Assembly: GCA_022839445.1 (NCBI GenBank)
Contig: JALHFC010000006.1
Location: forward strand, 6,667 to 70,666
Reading direction: 5' to 3'
DNA from: Pelotomaculum sp.
GTDB taxonomy: Bacteria > Bacillota > Desulfotomaculia > Desulfotomaculales > Pelotomaculaceae
DNA: 64,000 bases
Position numbers and translations under genes: made by a program. How positions within the stretch are numbered: position 1 is the stretch's first letter; each line of letters opens with the position of its first letter. Below the pieces are notes generated by a model, which saw nothing but the letters and a program-made list of their open reading frames with translations, was not told the origin of the DNA and made no database searches. This document shows, one piece after another, positions 1 to 6,878 of the stretch.

Positions 1-1
1 T

Positions 2-463
2 GCCCAGCTGATGATCAACGGGCTGGTGAGTAACGCCGTATTGCCGGAGCCGCAGGCGACCCAGGTGTTAATGAACAACAGCCGGGCCCGCCTGGCCAGG
101 GATTTTTATGAAGACTGGCAGGTTTTCGAAGGAAAGGATGCCAGGCTGCCCCAGGCCGGCATGGTCGTCCGCAATGAATTTGCCCGCTTGTACCCCGGCG
201 CCGTGGCGGAGTTTCAAAACGCCTATAAGGACGCCGTGGAATGGACCGTGGTAAACCCGGTAGAAGCTGCCCCGCTAGCGGCATCAAACATGAATATAGC
301 GGCGCCGGTGTTTGTCAAGAGCATGGAAAAAACCCGCATATTTTTCTCCACCGGCGCAAAGGCCAGGGAAGATGTGAATACATATTTGTCCAGGCTGCTT
401 AATATTTCGCCGGATATGGTGGGGGGAAAACTTCCGGATGAGAAATTTTTCCTCGCTGACTAG
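2..463 (+). CDS. ABC transporter substrate-binding protein, C-terminal part (NitT/TauT type)
   Basis: The reading frame is open from the first bases of the window, so the N-terminus lies upstream. The visible 150-odd residues look like the C-terminal lobe of a NitT/TauT/SsuA-type periplasmic-binding protein: a helical stretch with conserved prolines, then a short tail ending MVGGKLPDEKFFLAD, a typical end for this family. It would capture a small organic solute, such as a sulfonate, nitrate or pyrimidine precursor, outside the membrane and hand it to the permease encoded next. It overlaps the permease gene by 26 bases and the ATPase follows, so the three form one importer operon. The substrate cannot be told from this fragment. 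Confidence 0.75.
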   Translation, partial: AQLMINGLVSNAVLPEPQATQVLMNNSRARLARDFYEDWQVFEGKDARLPQAGMVVRNEFARLYPGAVAEFQNAYKDAVEWTVVNPVEAAPLAASNMNIAAPVFVKSMEKTRIFFSTGAKAREDVNTYLSRLLNISPDMVGGKLPDEKFFLAD

Positions 464-1190
464 GGGCCTGGCGCCCCTTTTCGGATTAATACTTTTTATT
501 TTGCTGTGGCAGCTGGCATCAGGTTACTACCACCGGGTTATTTTACCTCCCCCTGTGGAAGTGGCCCGGTCCGCCGTTAAGCTAGTGGTGAGCGGGCAGC
601 TTTGGGAGCAGGGGGGGCAGACACTGGCCCGCGGTTTGACCGGTTTCGGGCTGGCTGTTATAGTTGGTCTGCCCCTGGGCCTGTTAATTGGCCTTAGCCC
701 TTTGATATCAAGCCTTTTTAGGCCGCTCGTAGTAGGCCTGCAGGTAACGCCGCTCGTTTCCTGGCTGCTACTGGCCATGATCTGGCTTGGTTTTAGCAAG
801 GTACCGTCTTTTGTGGTTTTCGTGACGACCATCCCGCTGATTATTATTAACACTGTCCAGGGAGTAAAAAATATCGACGTCCACCTGCTGCAGATGGCTA
901 AGGTGTTTCAAATTAACCGCTCTCGTCTTTTCCGGGAAATTTACCTGCCCCAGGTCCTGCCCTACCTGCTGGCCGGTGTTATCACCGCCCTGGGCACTAC
1001 CTGGAAAGCCGTGGCGATGGCCGAGTTCCTTAGCGTTTCCACGGGAATTGGCGCCAAGATGGCGGTATCGCGGATAAACCTGGAAACATCGGACCTTTTT
1101 GCCTGGACCTTTGTCCTGATCACCCTTGGTTTGCTTACAGACAGGCTTTTGAACTACCTTGTGAATAAAAGACTGCGCCACTGGATGTGA
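438..1190 (+). CDS. ABC transporter permease (SsuC/TauC-like)
   Basis: A 250-residue integral membrane protein of the binding-protein-dependent inner-membrane family. It has a signal-anchor-like first segment (about residues 10-30), further hydrophobic segments near 65-85, 95-125, 170-190 and 220-240, and the cytoplasmic EAA-type loop that contacts the ATPase (around residues 155-175, with REIYLPQVLPYLLAG). This loop style is typical of the SsuC/TauC/NrtB group. The ATG at 438 lies within the end of the binding-protein gene, which suggests translational coupling. Length is normal for the family. It forms the membrane channel of the importer whose other parts flank it. Confidence 0.88.
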   Translation: MRNFSSLTRGLAPLFGLILFILLWQLASGYYHRVILPPPVEVARSAVKLVVSGQLWEQGGQTLARGLTGFGLAVIVGLPLGLLIGLSPLISSLFRPLVVGLQVTPLVSWLLLAMIWLGFSKVPSFVVFVTTIPLIIINTVQGVKNIDVHLLQMAKVFQINRSRLFREIYLPQVLPYLLAGVITALGTTWKAVAMAEFLSVSTGIGAKMAVSRINLETSDLFAWTFVLITLGLLTDRLLNYLVNKRLRHWM

Positions 1191-1197
1191 TTAATTT

Positions 1198-1965
1198 TTG
1201 ATTGCTTTAGAACAAGTGCATAAGACATTGGGGCAGACCAAGGTCCTGGATGACTTTTCCCTGCATGCTGAAAAAAATGAAATTACCTGTATTATAGGCC
1301 CTTCGGGATGCGGCAAAACAACAACTCTGCAACTGCTGGCCGGGCTGGAACAGCCTGACGCAGGAAGGATCGTCGGGACACAAGGCATGCGCGTAAGCTA
1401 TGTCTTCCAGGACCCAAGGCTATTGCTTTGGAAAACCGTGGCCCAAAACGTCGCGTTTGTTTTGCAGGACACCGTGCCCCTCGCCCGTCAGCAGGAACTG
1501 ATCAGGAAGTACCTGACCATGATGGGCCTTAATGAGTACCGTGACAGTTACCCCAAGGCTTTAAGCGGGGGGATGAAGCAGAGGCTGGCCCTGTGCCGCG
1601 CTTTTGCCTACCCGCACGACCTTTTGTTGATGGACGAGCCTTTTAAGTCGCTGGATACCCCCTTGCGCTTGGGGCTGGTCTGGCAAGTGGCCAGGATGTG
1701 GCAGGAAAAATCCGGCACGATCATATTTGTCACTCATGACATTATGGATGCCCTGCTTTTGGGGCACAGGGTGATAGTCCTGTCCGCCCGCCCCGCCACC
1801 GTGCTGGACGACGTGAGGATAGACGCGCCGCCGGCGCAAAGAAACGTTCTGCAGGCGCCGCTTCCTGCCATACACGCCAGGCTACTCGACCTGCTGGAGG
1901 GGGAAAATAAAAAATATTTTCCGGACCTTTATATGACAGGGGGGAGTTCGAAAACGCCGGGATAA
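1198..1965 (+). CDS. ABC transporter ATP-binding protein (SsuB/TauB-like)
   Basis: A 255-residue ATPase. It shows Walker A GPSGCGKTT (near residue 34), a Q-loop (VFQDPRLLLW), the ABC signature LSGGMKQR, Walker B LLLMDEP and a switch histidine in VTHD. The VFQDPRLLPW-like Q-loop and the short C-terminus are typical of the nitrate/sulfonate/taurine importers. The start is the TTG at 1198, seven bases after the permease stop; only a weak ribosome site is visible, so coupling to upstream translation is likely. It energises the importer encoded just upstream. The last 30 residues are poorly conserved. Confidence 0.9.
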   Translation: MIALEQVHKTLGQTKVLDDFSLHAEKNEITCIIGPSGCGKTTTLQLLAGLEQPDAGRIVGTQGMRVSYVFQDPRLLLWKTVAQNVAFVLQDTVPLARQQELIRKYLTMMGLNEYRDSYPKALSGGMKQRLALCRAFAYPHDLLLMDEPFKSLDTPLRLGLVWQVARMWQEKSGTIIFVTHDIMDALLLGHRVIVLSARPATVLDDVRIDAPPAQRNVLQAPLPAIHARLLDLLEGENKKYFPDLYMTGGSSKTPG

Positions 1966-1977
1966 AACGGCGTGGAG

Positions 1978-2029
1978 ACGGGGCTCAAAGAGTCCCACAT
2001 GAAAGGAGTGGTTGCGCCACCGGCCCCGT
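1978..2029. other. Nested stem-loop upstream of the pseudouridine synthase gene
   Basis: ACGGGGC at 1978-1984 can pair with GCCCCGT at 2023-2029. Inside lies a second hairpin, GTGG (2008-2011) with CCAC (2017-2020). No run of T follows, so it is not a standard terminator. It could be a 3' end structure of the transporter mRNA or a small structured leader. No known riboswitch consensus was recognised. Confidence 0.3.
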
Positions 2030-2089
2030 GCCAGGCGCAGGTAACCGCGAGACCGCCACCTTACTATTTTATTTGAAAGGAGCTTTTTC

Positions 2090-2722
2090 ATGGAAGTTGT
2101 TATGGAACGGCTTCAGAAGGTTATGGCCCGGGCCGGGGTGGCTTCCAGGCGGCGCTGCGAGGAGATGATCGCCGCGGGTATGGTCAAAGTTAATGGGAAA
2201 GTAGTTGCCGCGCTTGGAACAAAAGTAGACCCTGCCAGAGACAAAATACAGGTAGGGGGTAAAACTTTATTCCTTACGCCGCGCAAGTATTATATTCTCA
2301 TGTACAAGCCCCGCGGCTATGTTTCAACGCTATCCGATGAAAAGGGCAGAAAAAAAGTGACCGACCTAACTCACCCTAAGCACCATGTGCGGAAAACCTA
2401 CCTTGTGAGGGTGAAGGGCTTGCCAGCTTGGGAAAAATTAGAGCAAATGACCGGGGGACTGGTCCTAGAAGACGGCCCGACCGCGCCGGCTGCAGTTCGG
2501 CTGGCGGGTGAGCGAGAAGGAAACGCGCTCCTGGAAATTACGATAAGCGAGGGGCGCAACCGGCAGATAAGGCGGATGTGTGAGCATATCGGCCACCCCG
2601 TGCTGCGTCTGAAGCGCACTAGATTTGCCAATCTAAGCATAGAAGGCCTCAAGCCGGGACAGTGCTGTCATCTAACCGGGGAAGAAGTAGATAAGCTAAA
2701 AAAGCTGGTTTTGAATGAATAA
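2090..2722 (+). CDS. RluB/RsuA-type pseudouridine synthase lacking its catalytic segment
   Basis: The N-terminus is an S4 RNA-binding domain (about residues 5-50, ERLQKVMARAGVASRR). The C-terminal half carries family motifs KTYLVRVKG, EGRNRQIRRM and LKRTRFA. Normally the family has, after a KGRKxVTDL motif, about 35 residues including GRLDxxTxGLLLLTNDG, whose aspartate is catalytic. Here L93 (codon 2366-2368) runs straight into THPKHHV, so that block is absent although the frame is kept. The protein is 210 residues, against about 235-245 usually. It should still bind rRNA but not make pseudouridine. The ATG at 2090 follows AAAGGAG with a seven-base spacer. It stands alone in its transcription unit. 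Confidence 0.8.
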   Translation: MEVVMERLQKVMARAGVASRRRCEEMIAAGMVKVNGKVVAALGTKVDPARDKIQVGGKTLFLTPRKYYILMYKPRGYVSTLSDEKGRKKVTDLTHPKHHVRKTYLVRVKGLPAWEKLEQMTGGLVLEDGPTAPAAVRLAGEREGNALLEITISEGRNRQIRRMCEHIGHPVLRLKRTRFANLSIEGLKPGQCCHLTGEEVDKLKKLVLNE

Positions 2723-2741
2723 GCGAGCGAACAAATGTAGC

Positions 2742-2786
2742 AATAAAGCCTCCACACTTCTTGAATTCTACCTGTAGGGCTTTATT
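2742..2786 (+). terminator. Possible terminator after the pseudouridine synthase gene
   Basis: AATAAAGCC at 2742-2750 is an exact inverted match to GGCTTTATT at 2778-2786. The loop is long (27 bases) and no clear T-run follows, so termination is plausible but weakly supported. Confidence 0.35.
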
Positions 2787-2960
2787 TGCTGGCTTTACCA
2801 GAGCCCCGCAAGATGATTCCTTTTCGCTCCTTATAGACAGGCAGGACTTTTCGCGGTGTTTTTTGTGATATGTAAAATAACTCAAACAAGAAGGGTTTTC
2901 CATAAGTCGAATAGAATATCTAAAATTGTTGACACCCAGTGACGGTGGGAGGGAAAGCTT

Positions 2961-3419
2961 TTGATAAACGACCAGGGTGAGGGTGGAAGGGACGGCATCC
3001 TCGTTAAGGTTCGTCTTGATTTTAAAGGTGCAGGCAAGCCGGGACGATTTTTATTCGGGGGCAAGTCTACGGATAAAGTTGCGGAAGAGTCAAGAGAACA
3101 GCAGGTCGCCATATTCCGGAACGTGCCGCTGCAGGGAATACATATTGAAGATATTGATATGAGCGCCGAGGTGTACACGGTGTTTGACGACATATCCAAC
3201 AATGAAATTGCCTTTGCCCCGTTGGTCCTTACCATCAAGGCCGACAGTTTGGAAAATGTGATCAAGTTTATAACCAGGGATGACTTTAGAAAAATTGAAA
3301 TCCTTGATCCGGCCCATATCACTCTAAGCCATAGCGGTATTGAAAGACTTCTCTTTAGAGTGCACGAGGAAACAAAGGAATACAGAATGAGGCTGGAAAA
3401 AAGGTACAATTTAAGGTAA
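2961..3419 (+). CDS. Hypothetical protein, 152 aa
   Basis: I do not recognise this protein. It is 152 residues, soluble, rich in charged residues and without signal peptide or membrane segment. The start is a TTG at 2961 behind a strong GGGAGGG site. It looks like a mixed alpha/beta fold: a glycine-rich first third, then acidic helices and strands (IEDIDMSAEVYTVFDD, APLVLTIKADSLENVIKFITRDDFRKIEIL). The last part ends with a basic helix. It stands alone between the truncated pseudouridine synthase and the HutP/AroH unit. Codon use looks like that of its neighbours, so it is probably real. Confidence 0.6.
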   Translation: MINDQGEGGRDGILVKVRLDFKGAGKPGRFLFGGKSTDKVAEESREQQVAIFRNVPLQGIHIEDIDMSAEVYTVFDDISNNEIAFAPLVLTIKADSLENVIKFITRDDFRKIEILDPAHITLSHSGIERLLFRVHEETKEYRMRLEKRYNLR

Positions 3420-3527
3420 AAGCCTTTTGCTACACAATCCCTTCGATTGGTGCCGCTCTTTGGCAAACGCATTCTGGTATTGTCATGCGATCCAAATGGA
3501 TTACATTTCTTGGCGGGGGAGTAGAAA

Positions 3528-3614
3528 ATGAAAGTGTTTACCCGCCTTGAAGGCTTTTTAATGCGCCGGCTCCTGCAAAGGTTTAATTGCTTTTCAAAAG
3601 TCTCTCAGCTATAA
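3528..3614 (+). CDS. Possible 28-aa small ORF
   Basis: An ATG at 3528 follows a strong GGGGGAG site and opens a 28-codon frame ending at TAA 3612-3614. The peptide is basic (MKVFTRLEGFLMRRLLQRF and so on). It overlaps the candidate promoter of the HutP unit, which argues against a leader-peptide role for that transcript. It may be chance. Confidence 0.2.
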   Translation: MKVFTRLEGFLMRRLLQRFNCFSKVSQL

Positions 3615-3615
3615 T
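3587..3615 (+). promoter_or_regulatory. Candidate sigma-A promoter of the hutP-aroH unit
   Basis: TTGCTT (3587-3592) and a perfect TATAAT (3610-3615) are separated by 17 bases. Transcription would begin near 3622, about 80 bases before the HutP-family gene. Confidence 0.45.
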
Positions 3616-3652
3616 ATGTTTTAAGCACTGTTTTATGGAACAAATTTGTCGA

Positions 3653-3677
3653 ACACTCCTAATGTGGAGTGTGTTTT
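3653..3677 (+). terminator. Leader hairpin followed by a T-run, upstream of the HutP-family gene
   Basis: ACACTCC (3653-3659) pairs with GGAGTGT (3666-3672), followed by GTTTT. It lies between the candidate promoter and the HutP-family start codon. It may therefore act as an attenuator rather than end an upstream gene. Confidence 0.4.
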
Positions 3678-3701
3678 GATCTATAACAAGGGGGGAGCGT
3701 T

Positions 3702-4121
3702 GTGACCCTTTTTGGGAGTCGTAAAATAGCCCGTGTGGCGGTTGAAATGGCGATGACTGAGAGCAGGGAACAGGAGCGGGAATACAAGCAGCGATTTTTT
3801 AAGGAAGGAATAAGGACAGCGGCTGTTGACTACGGCGGCGATTTTATTTCTTCTGTGAATAAGATCATAGAAAGGGCTGTTGTGGCGTCCAAGCGGGAGG
3901 GAGTGATCAAAGAGATGCACGCCGACGAGGGGGCTGTGGCCGGGGCGACGCGGGAAGCGCTGTCTCAGGTTATGCCGAAGGCAATTGGTTTTAACGTCGG
4001 CGGTAAAATCGGGATCGCCCGGAAGGAAGATCACATCAGCGTGGCAATATTTTTTGGAGTAGGGTTGCTGCATTTGGACGAGGTGGCCATCGGTTTGGGC
4101 CACAGGGCAGTCCGGTCCTAA
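3702..4121 (+). CDS. HutP-family RNA-binding regulator
   Basis: A 139-residue protein matching the HutP family. Visible features are the N-terminal SRKIARVAVEMAMTE helix, the VDYGGDFISSVNKIIERAVVA segment, EGAVAGATREAL, and the glycine-rich VGGKIGIAR end with LLHLDEVAIGLGHRAV, whose histidines would lie in the L-histidine/metal region. In Bacillus subtilis HutP is a histidine- and Mg-dependent antiterminator of the hut operon. This divergent clostridial form sits next to chorismate mutase with no hut genes in view, so its RNA target and ligand are unknown. The GTG at 3702 follows AAGGGGGG. A terminator-like hairpin in its own leader hints at autoregulation, an inference. Confidence 0.75.
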   Translation: MTLFGSRKIARVAVEMAMTESREQEREYKQRFFKEGIRTAAVDYGGDFISSVNKIIERAVVASKREGVIKEMHADEGAVAGATREALSQVMPKAIGFNVGGKIGIARKEDHISVAIFFGVGLLHLDEVAIGLGHRAVRS

Positions 4122-4149
4122 AAGATGCTTTTTGGGGGGTGACGGTAGA

Positions 4150-4524
4150 ATGGGCGCAATATTATTAAGAGGCGTTCGCGGCGCTATTACGGTAGAACGG
4201 AATGACGCGGGGGAAATATTTTCAGCTACCAGGGAACTTTTAAAGGCCATGATAAAGGAAAATGACATTGATCCCGAAGATATCGCAAGCGTTATTTTTA
4301 CAGTTACACCGGATTTGAACGCAGGGTTTCCGGCGACAGCGGCGCGGGAGATGGGTTGGCGGTATGTCCCGCTCCTTGGCGCAACAGAAATAAATGTTCC
4401 CGGAATGCCCGGCAAATGTATCAGGGCGCTGGTCCATGTAAATACAGGTAAGTCTCAAAGAGAATTGAAGCATATATACTTGAGGGACGCTGCCCGGCTG
4501 AGGGTGGACCTGGTGCCTCAATAG
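4150..4524 (+). CDS. aroH: Chorismate mutase, AroH class
   Basis: A 124-residue monofunctional chorismate mutase of the trimeric Bacillus AroH fold, converting chorismate to prephenate for phenylalanine and tyrosine. It starts with the family hallmark RGVRGAITVERN (active-site arginine near residue 7). It contains FTVTPDLNAGFPATAAREMGW with the conserved Arg/Glu region, and ends HIYLRDAARLRVDL. The ATG at 4150 is chosen over an upstream TTG at 4132 because GGGGGTGA lies at the right distance. It follows the HutP-family gene by 28 bases. Its position ahead of trpEDCFBA resembles aroH-trpE order in Bacillus. Confidence 0.92.
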   Translation: MGAILLRGVRGAITVERNDAGEIFSATRELLKAMIKENDIDPEDIASVIFTVTPDLNAGFPATAAREMGWRYVPLLGATEINVPGMPGKCIRALVHVNTGKSQRELKHIYLRDAARLRVDLVPQ

Positions 4525-4640
4525 TTTTAAGTACCTTACCAAAAAGGGCTAAATTATTTTAGTCAGGTATATTTTTAAGCCAAAAAAAGGATCAAGGTAA
4601 GAAATATAGAAATCGGTAGTAAAAATTATAAGGTGAAATT

Positions 4641-5120
4641 GTGGAGTTTTTGAACTGGCTACAAACAAATGATCAGGGTTTATTTTTATTTATTATAGCG
4701 TTTGCCAACGCTATATTTTTACCGTTTGGCCCGGAGATAGCATTTATTCCTATTTTGATGGTCAGCCATAATAAACTGATACCCTATGCTTCTTATTGTG
4801 TGATCGGGAGTGTCCTGGGGCTGGCGGTTACATACACTATGTCCTACTACTACAGTAAAACCCTGGTTGGTAGATATGTCTCGCCTCAAAAGCTCGAAAA
4901 AGGGGAGCGGGTCTTTACCAGGTATGGCCCCTGGGCTTTAGTAATCGCTTCCATGTTCCCGGTCTTTCCTTATCGAATTCTTGTGATTATCTCCGGTTGC
5001 TTAAAGCAAAGGCCGGCAAAAGTTTTCACCTTTTTGACCCTTGGCAAGGGCTTGAGGTTTTTTGGCTATGGATTTTTAATAGCTAAACTGGGGGAGTCGG
5101 TTGTTAAATATTTAATGTAG
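4641..5120 (+). CDS. Small VTT/DedA-like membrane protein
   Basis: A 159-residue protein with about four hydrophobic segments (roughly residues 14-45, 50-72, 95-118 and 130-150). Between them lies a KLEKGERVFTRYGPWALVIASMFPVFPYRILVIISG stretch resembling the conserved loop (F/Y-G, R-x-P) of the VTT/SNARE-associated DedA or YqaA families. Members are polytopic proteins linked to lipid scrambling or membrane homeostasis. The start is a GTG at 4641 with only a weak ribosome site (AAGGTGAAATT). It lies between aroH and the trp leader without clear functional link. Confidence 0.7.
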   Translation: MEFLNWLQTNDQGLFLFIIAFANAIFLPFGPEIAFIPILMVSHNKLIPYASYCVIGSVLGLAVTYTMSYYYSKTLVGRYVSPQKLEKGERVFTRYGPWALVIASMFPVFPYRILVIISGCLKQRPAKVFTFLTLGKGLRFFGYGFLIAKLGESVVKYLM

Positions 5121-5150
5121 TTGGATGAGCCGTCATGTGGTAAAAAGTAC

Positions 5151-5179
5151 TTGACGGTTGTTTGTGTAACGTGTAAAAT
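5151..5179 (+). promoter_or_regulatory. Sigma-A promoter of the trp operon
   Basis: TTGACG (5151-5156) and TAAAAT (5174-5179) with a 17-base spacer. The predicted start, about 5186, falls just ahead of the first NAG triplet of the TRAP site. An inverted repeat, AGCCGTCA (5128-5135) and TGACGGTT (5152-5159), overlaps the -35 element and could be an operator. Confidence 0.7.
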
Positions 5180-5186
5180 AAAAGTT

Positions 5187-5235
5187 GAGCAGAGATTAGT
5201 TTAGAAGAGCATAAGTTGAGCTTAGCTGAGATGAG
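5187..5235 (+). promoter_or_regulatory. TRAP (MtrB) RNA-binding site in the trp leader
   Basis: Ten NAG triplets sit at 5187, 5192, 5197, 5202, 5207, 5213, 5218, 5223, 5228 and 5233. Nine are GAG or TAG and one is AAG. Spacers are two bases, except one of three. This is the pattern bound by the tryptophan-activated 11-subunit TRAP ring, usually (G/U)AG repeats with 2-3 base spacers. A terminator follows within 30 bases, and an alternative hairpin (5239-5248 with 5255-5264) overlaps its first base. In high tryptophan TRAP should wrap the RNA and favour termination before trpE. mtrB itself is not in this window. Confidence 0.88.
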
Positions 5236-5263
5236 TTTGCGTATTTTCATTTGGGAAAATGTG

Positions 5264-5298
5264 CCGGCGCTCATTTGAGCGCCGGTTTATTTATTTTT
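5264..5298 (+). terminator. trp attenuator terminator
   Basis: CCGGCGCTC (5264-5272) pairs perfectly with GAGCGCCGG (5277-5285) around a four-base loop, followed by TTTATTTATTTTT. It lies between the TRAP site and trpE and is the intrinsic terminator of the attenuation switch. Confidence 0.88.
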
Positions 5299-5315
5299 AA
5301 GGGGAGGGATTTCAG

Positions 5316-6818
5316 TTGATTAATCCAGTCAGGGAAGGGTACTTATCCTTAAGTAAAACTTGCAATTTAATACCGGTTAGTGATGAGATTAACGCCGATC
5401 TGGATACGCCGATCAGCATTTATAAAAAGGTAGCGCCGGCAGGTCCGGCCTATCTTTTGGAGAGCGTAGAGGGTGGTGAAATTTTAGCCCGCTATTCATT
5501 TATCGGGTTTGACCCTTTCCTAACTTTTATTTCGCAGGGGGAAGAGTCGCATGTTTACGGCCCCGGCTCGAAAAAAATAATCCCGGGCCCTCCCTTAGAA
5601 GCTTTGGAGCGTGTTATTGGCAGTTATAGTGTTTACCAAGCGCCCGGTTTACCCCGTTTTTTCGGGGGCGCTGTAGGCTATATCAGCTATGATGTGGCGC
5701 GTTTTACCGGGAAAATTGAGACGCCGCAAGGTGGTATGCCCGGCTTGCCTGGCTGTTACTTTATTTTTGCCGGTACGGTCCTTATTTTTGACCACGTCAA
5801 GCGGGCTTTAACCGTAGTTGTAAACAGCCTGCCCGGGGCAGATCCAGGGGGCGCGTATGATCTAGCCAGGGAGCGGATAAAAAAGATAGTTTGGGCGATT
5901 CAAAGTAATGCGCCAATAAAAAAAGATACCGTCCGCAGTCAAGCTTGCGCTTATGGGAAGTTGGAAGCGAACATTGACAGTGGTGAATTTATGGCGAAAG
6001 TGGCGCAGGCCAAGGAATACATAAAATCCGGCGATGTCCTGCAGGTAGTCTTGTCCCGGCGCCTGCGCGCGCCCTTTTGCGGTGATCCGTTCGATGTATA
6101 CAGGAAATTGCGGGCGTTAAACCCGTCCCCTTATCTTTATTACCTCGATTTTGACGAGGTCAAGGTGGCGGGCTCTTCCCCGGAAATGCTGGTGAGGGTA
6201 GAGGGAACTACAGTAAGTACCTGTCCGATTGCGGGCACCCGGCCCCGGGGAGCAGACCGGGAGTCCGACCTGGCCCTGGCCAAGGAATTGCTTGGAGACG
6301 CCAAAGAAAGATCCGAGCACCTGATGCTGGTAGACCTGGGCCAAGATGATCTGGAAAAAGTATGTGAAACCGGTAGCGTCGGGCTGGATCGGTTCATGGA
6401 AGTGGAAAAATTTTCCCATGTTATGCACCTGGTTTCAAGCTTGTGCGGCAACCTGGCGCCAGGCAAAAACTGTTTTGACGCTTTAAAAGCATGTTTCCCC
6501 GCCGGTACCGTGACAGGCGCTCCAAGGGCGCGTGCAATGGAGATCATCAACGAGCTGGAGCCTGACGGGCGGGGTATTTATGCCGGGGCAACCGGGTACA
6601 TCGGGTTTTCGGGGAATATGGACTTTGCCATAACCATCAGGACCATAGTGATGCAGGAGGGGTACGCGTATGTGCAGGCCGGGGCCGGCATCGTGGCCGG
6701 TTCCAACCCTAAAGCGGAGTACGAGGAAACGGTAAACAAGGCTCGCGCGCTTTTAACTACTCTTTGGGAAGTTGAAGCAGATTGGGTAAGCGCCTATGGG
6801 CAGTGTGAGGGGCTTTAG
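5316..6818 (+). CDS. trpE: Anthranilate synthase component I
   Basis: A 500-residue chorismate-utilising enzyme making anthranilate from chorismate and ammonia or glutamine. The N-terminal lobe carries the LLES motif (LLESVEGGEILARYSFIG) that forms the tryptophan feedback site. The C-terminal half has the family motifs SPEMLVRVEG, PIAGTRPRG, DLGQDDLEKV, FPAGTVTGAPRARAMEII and YVQAGAGIVAGSNPKAEYEET. The start is a TTG at 5316 behind AAGGGGAGGG. No trpG gene lies in the operon, so a PabA/TrpG amidotransferase encoded elsewhere must supply ammonia, as in Bacillus subtilis. It is first in trpEDCFBA, under TRAP attenuation. Confidence 0.96.
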   Translation: MINPVREGYLSLSKTCNLIPVSDEINADLDTPISIYKKVAPAGPAYLLESVEGGEILARYSFIGFDPFLTFISQGEESHVYGPGSKKIIPGPPLEALERVIGSYSVYQAPGLPRFFGGAVGYISYDVARFTGKIETPQGGMPGLPGCYFIFAGTVLIFDHVKRALTVVVNSLPGADPGGAYDLARERIKKIVWAIQSNAPIKKDTVRSQACAYGKLEANIDSGEFMAKVAQAKEYIKSGDVLQVVLSRRLRAPFCGDPFDVYRKLRALNPSPYLYYLDFDEVKVAGSSPEMLVRVEGTTVSTCPIAGTRPRGADRESDLALAKELLGDAKERSEHLMLVDLGQDDLEKVCETGSVGLDRFMEVEKFSHVMHLVSSLCGNLAPGKNCFDALKACFPAGTVTGAPRARAMEIINELEPDGRGIYAGATGYIGFSGNMDFAITIRTIVMQEGYAYVQAGAGIVAGSNPKAEYEETVNKARALLTTLWEVEADWVSAYGQCEGL

Positions 6819-6878
6819 AAAAGTCAGGCGGGTGTTAAGTTTTTACTAGCTTAGAGCTTAGAAAAGGAGAGTTCTGAA

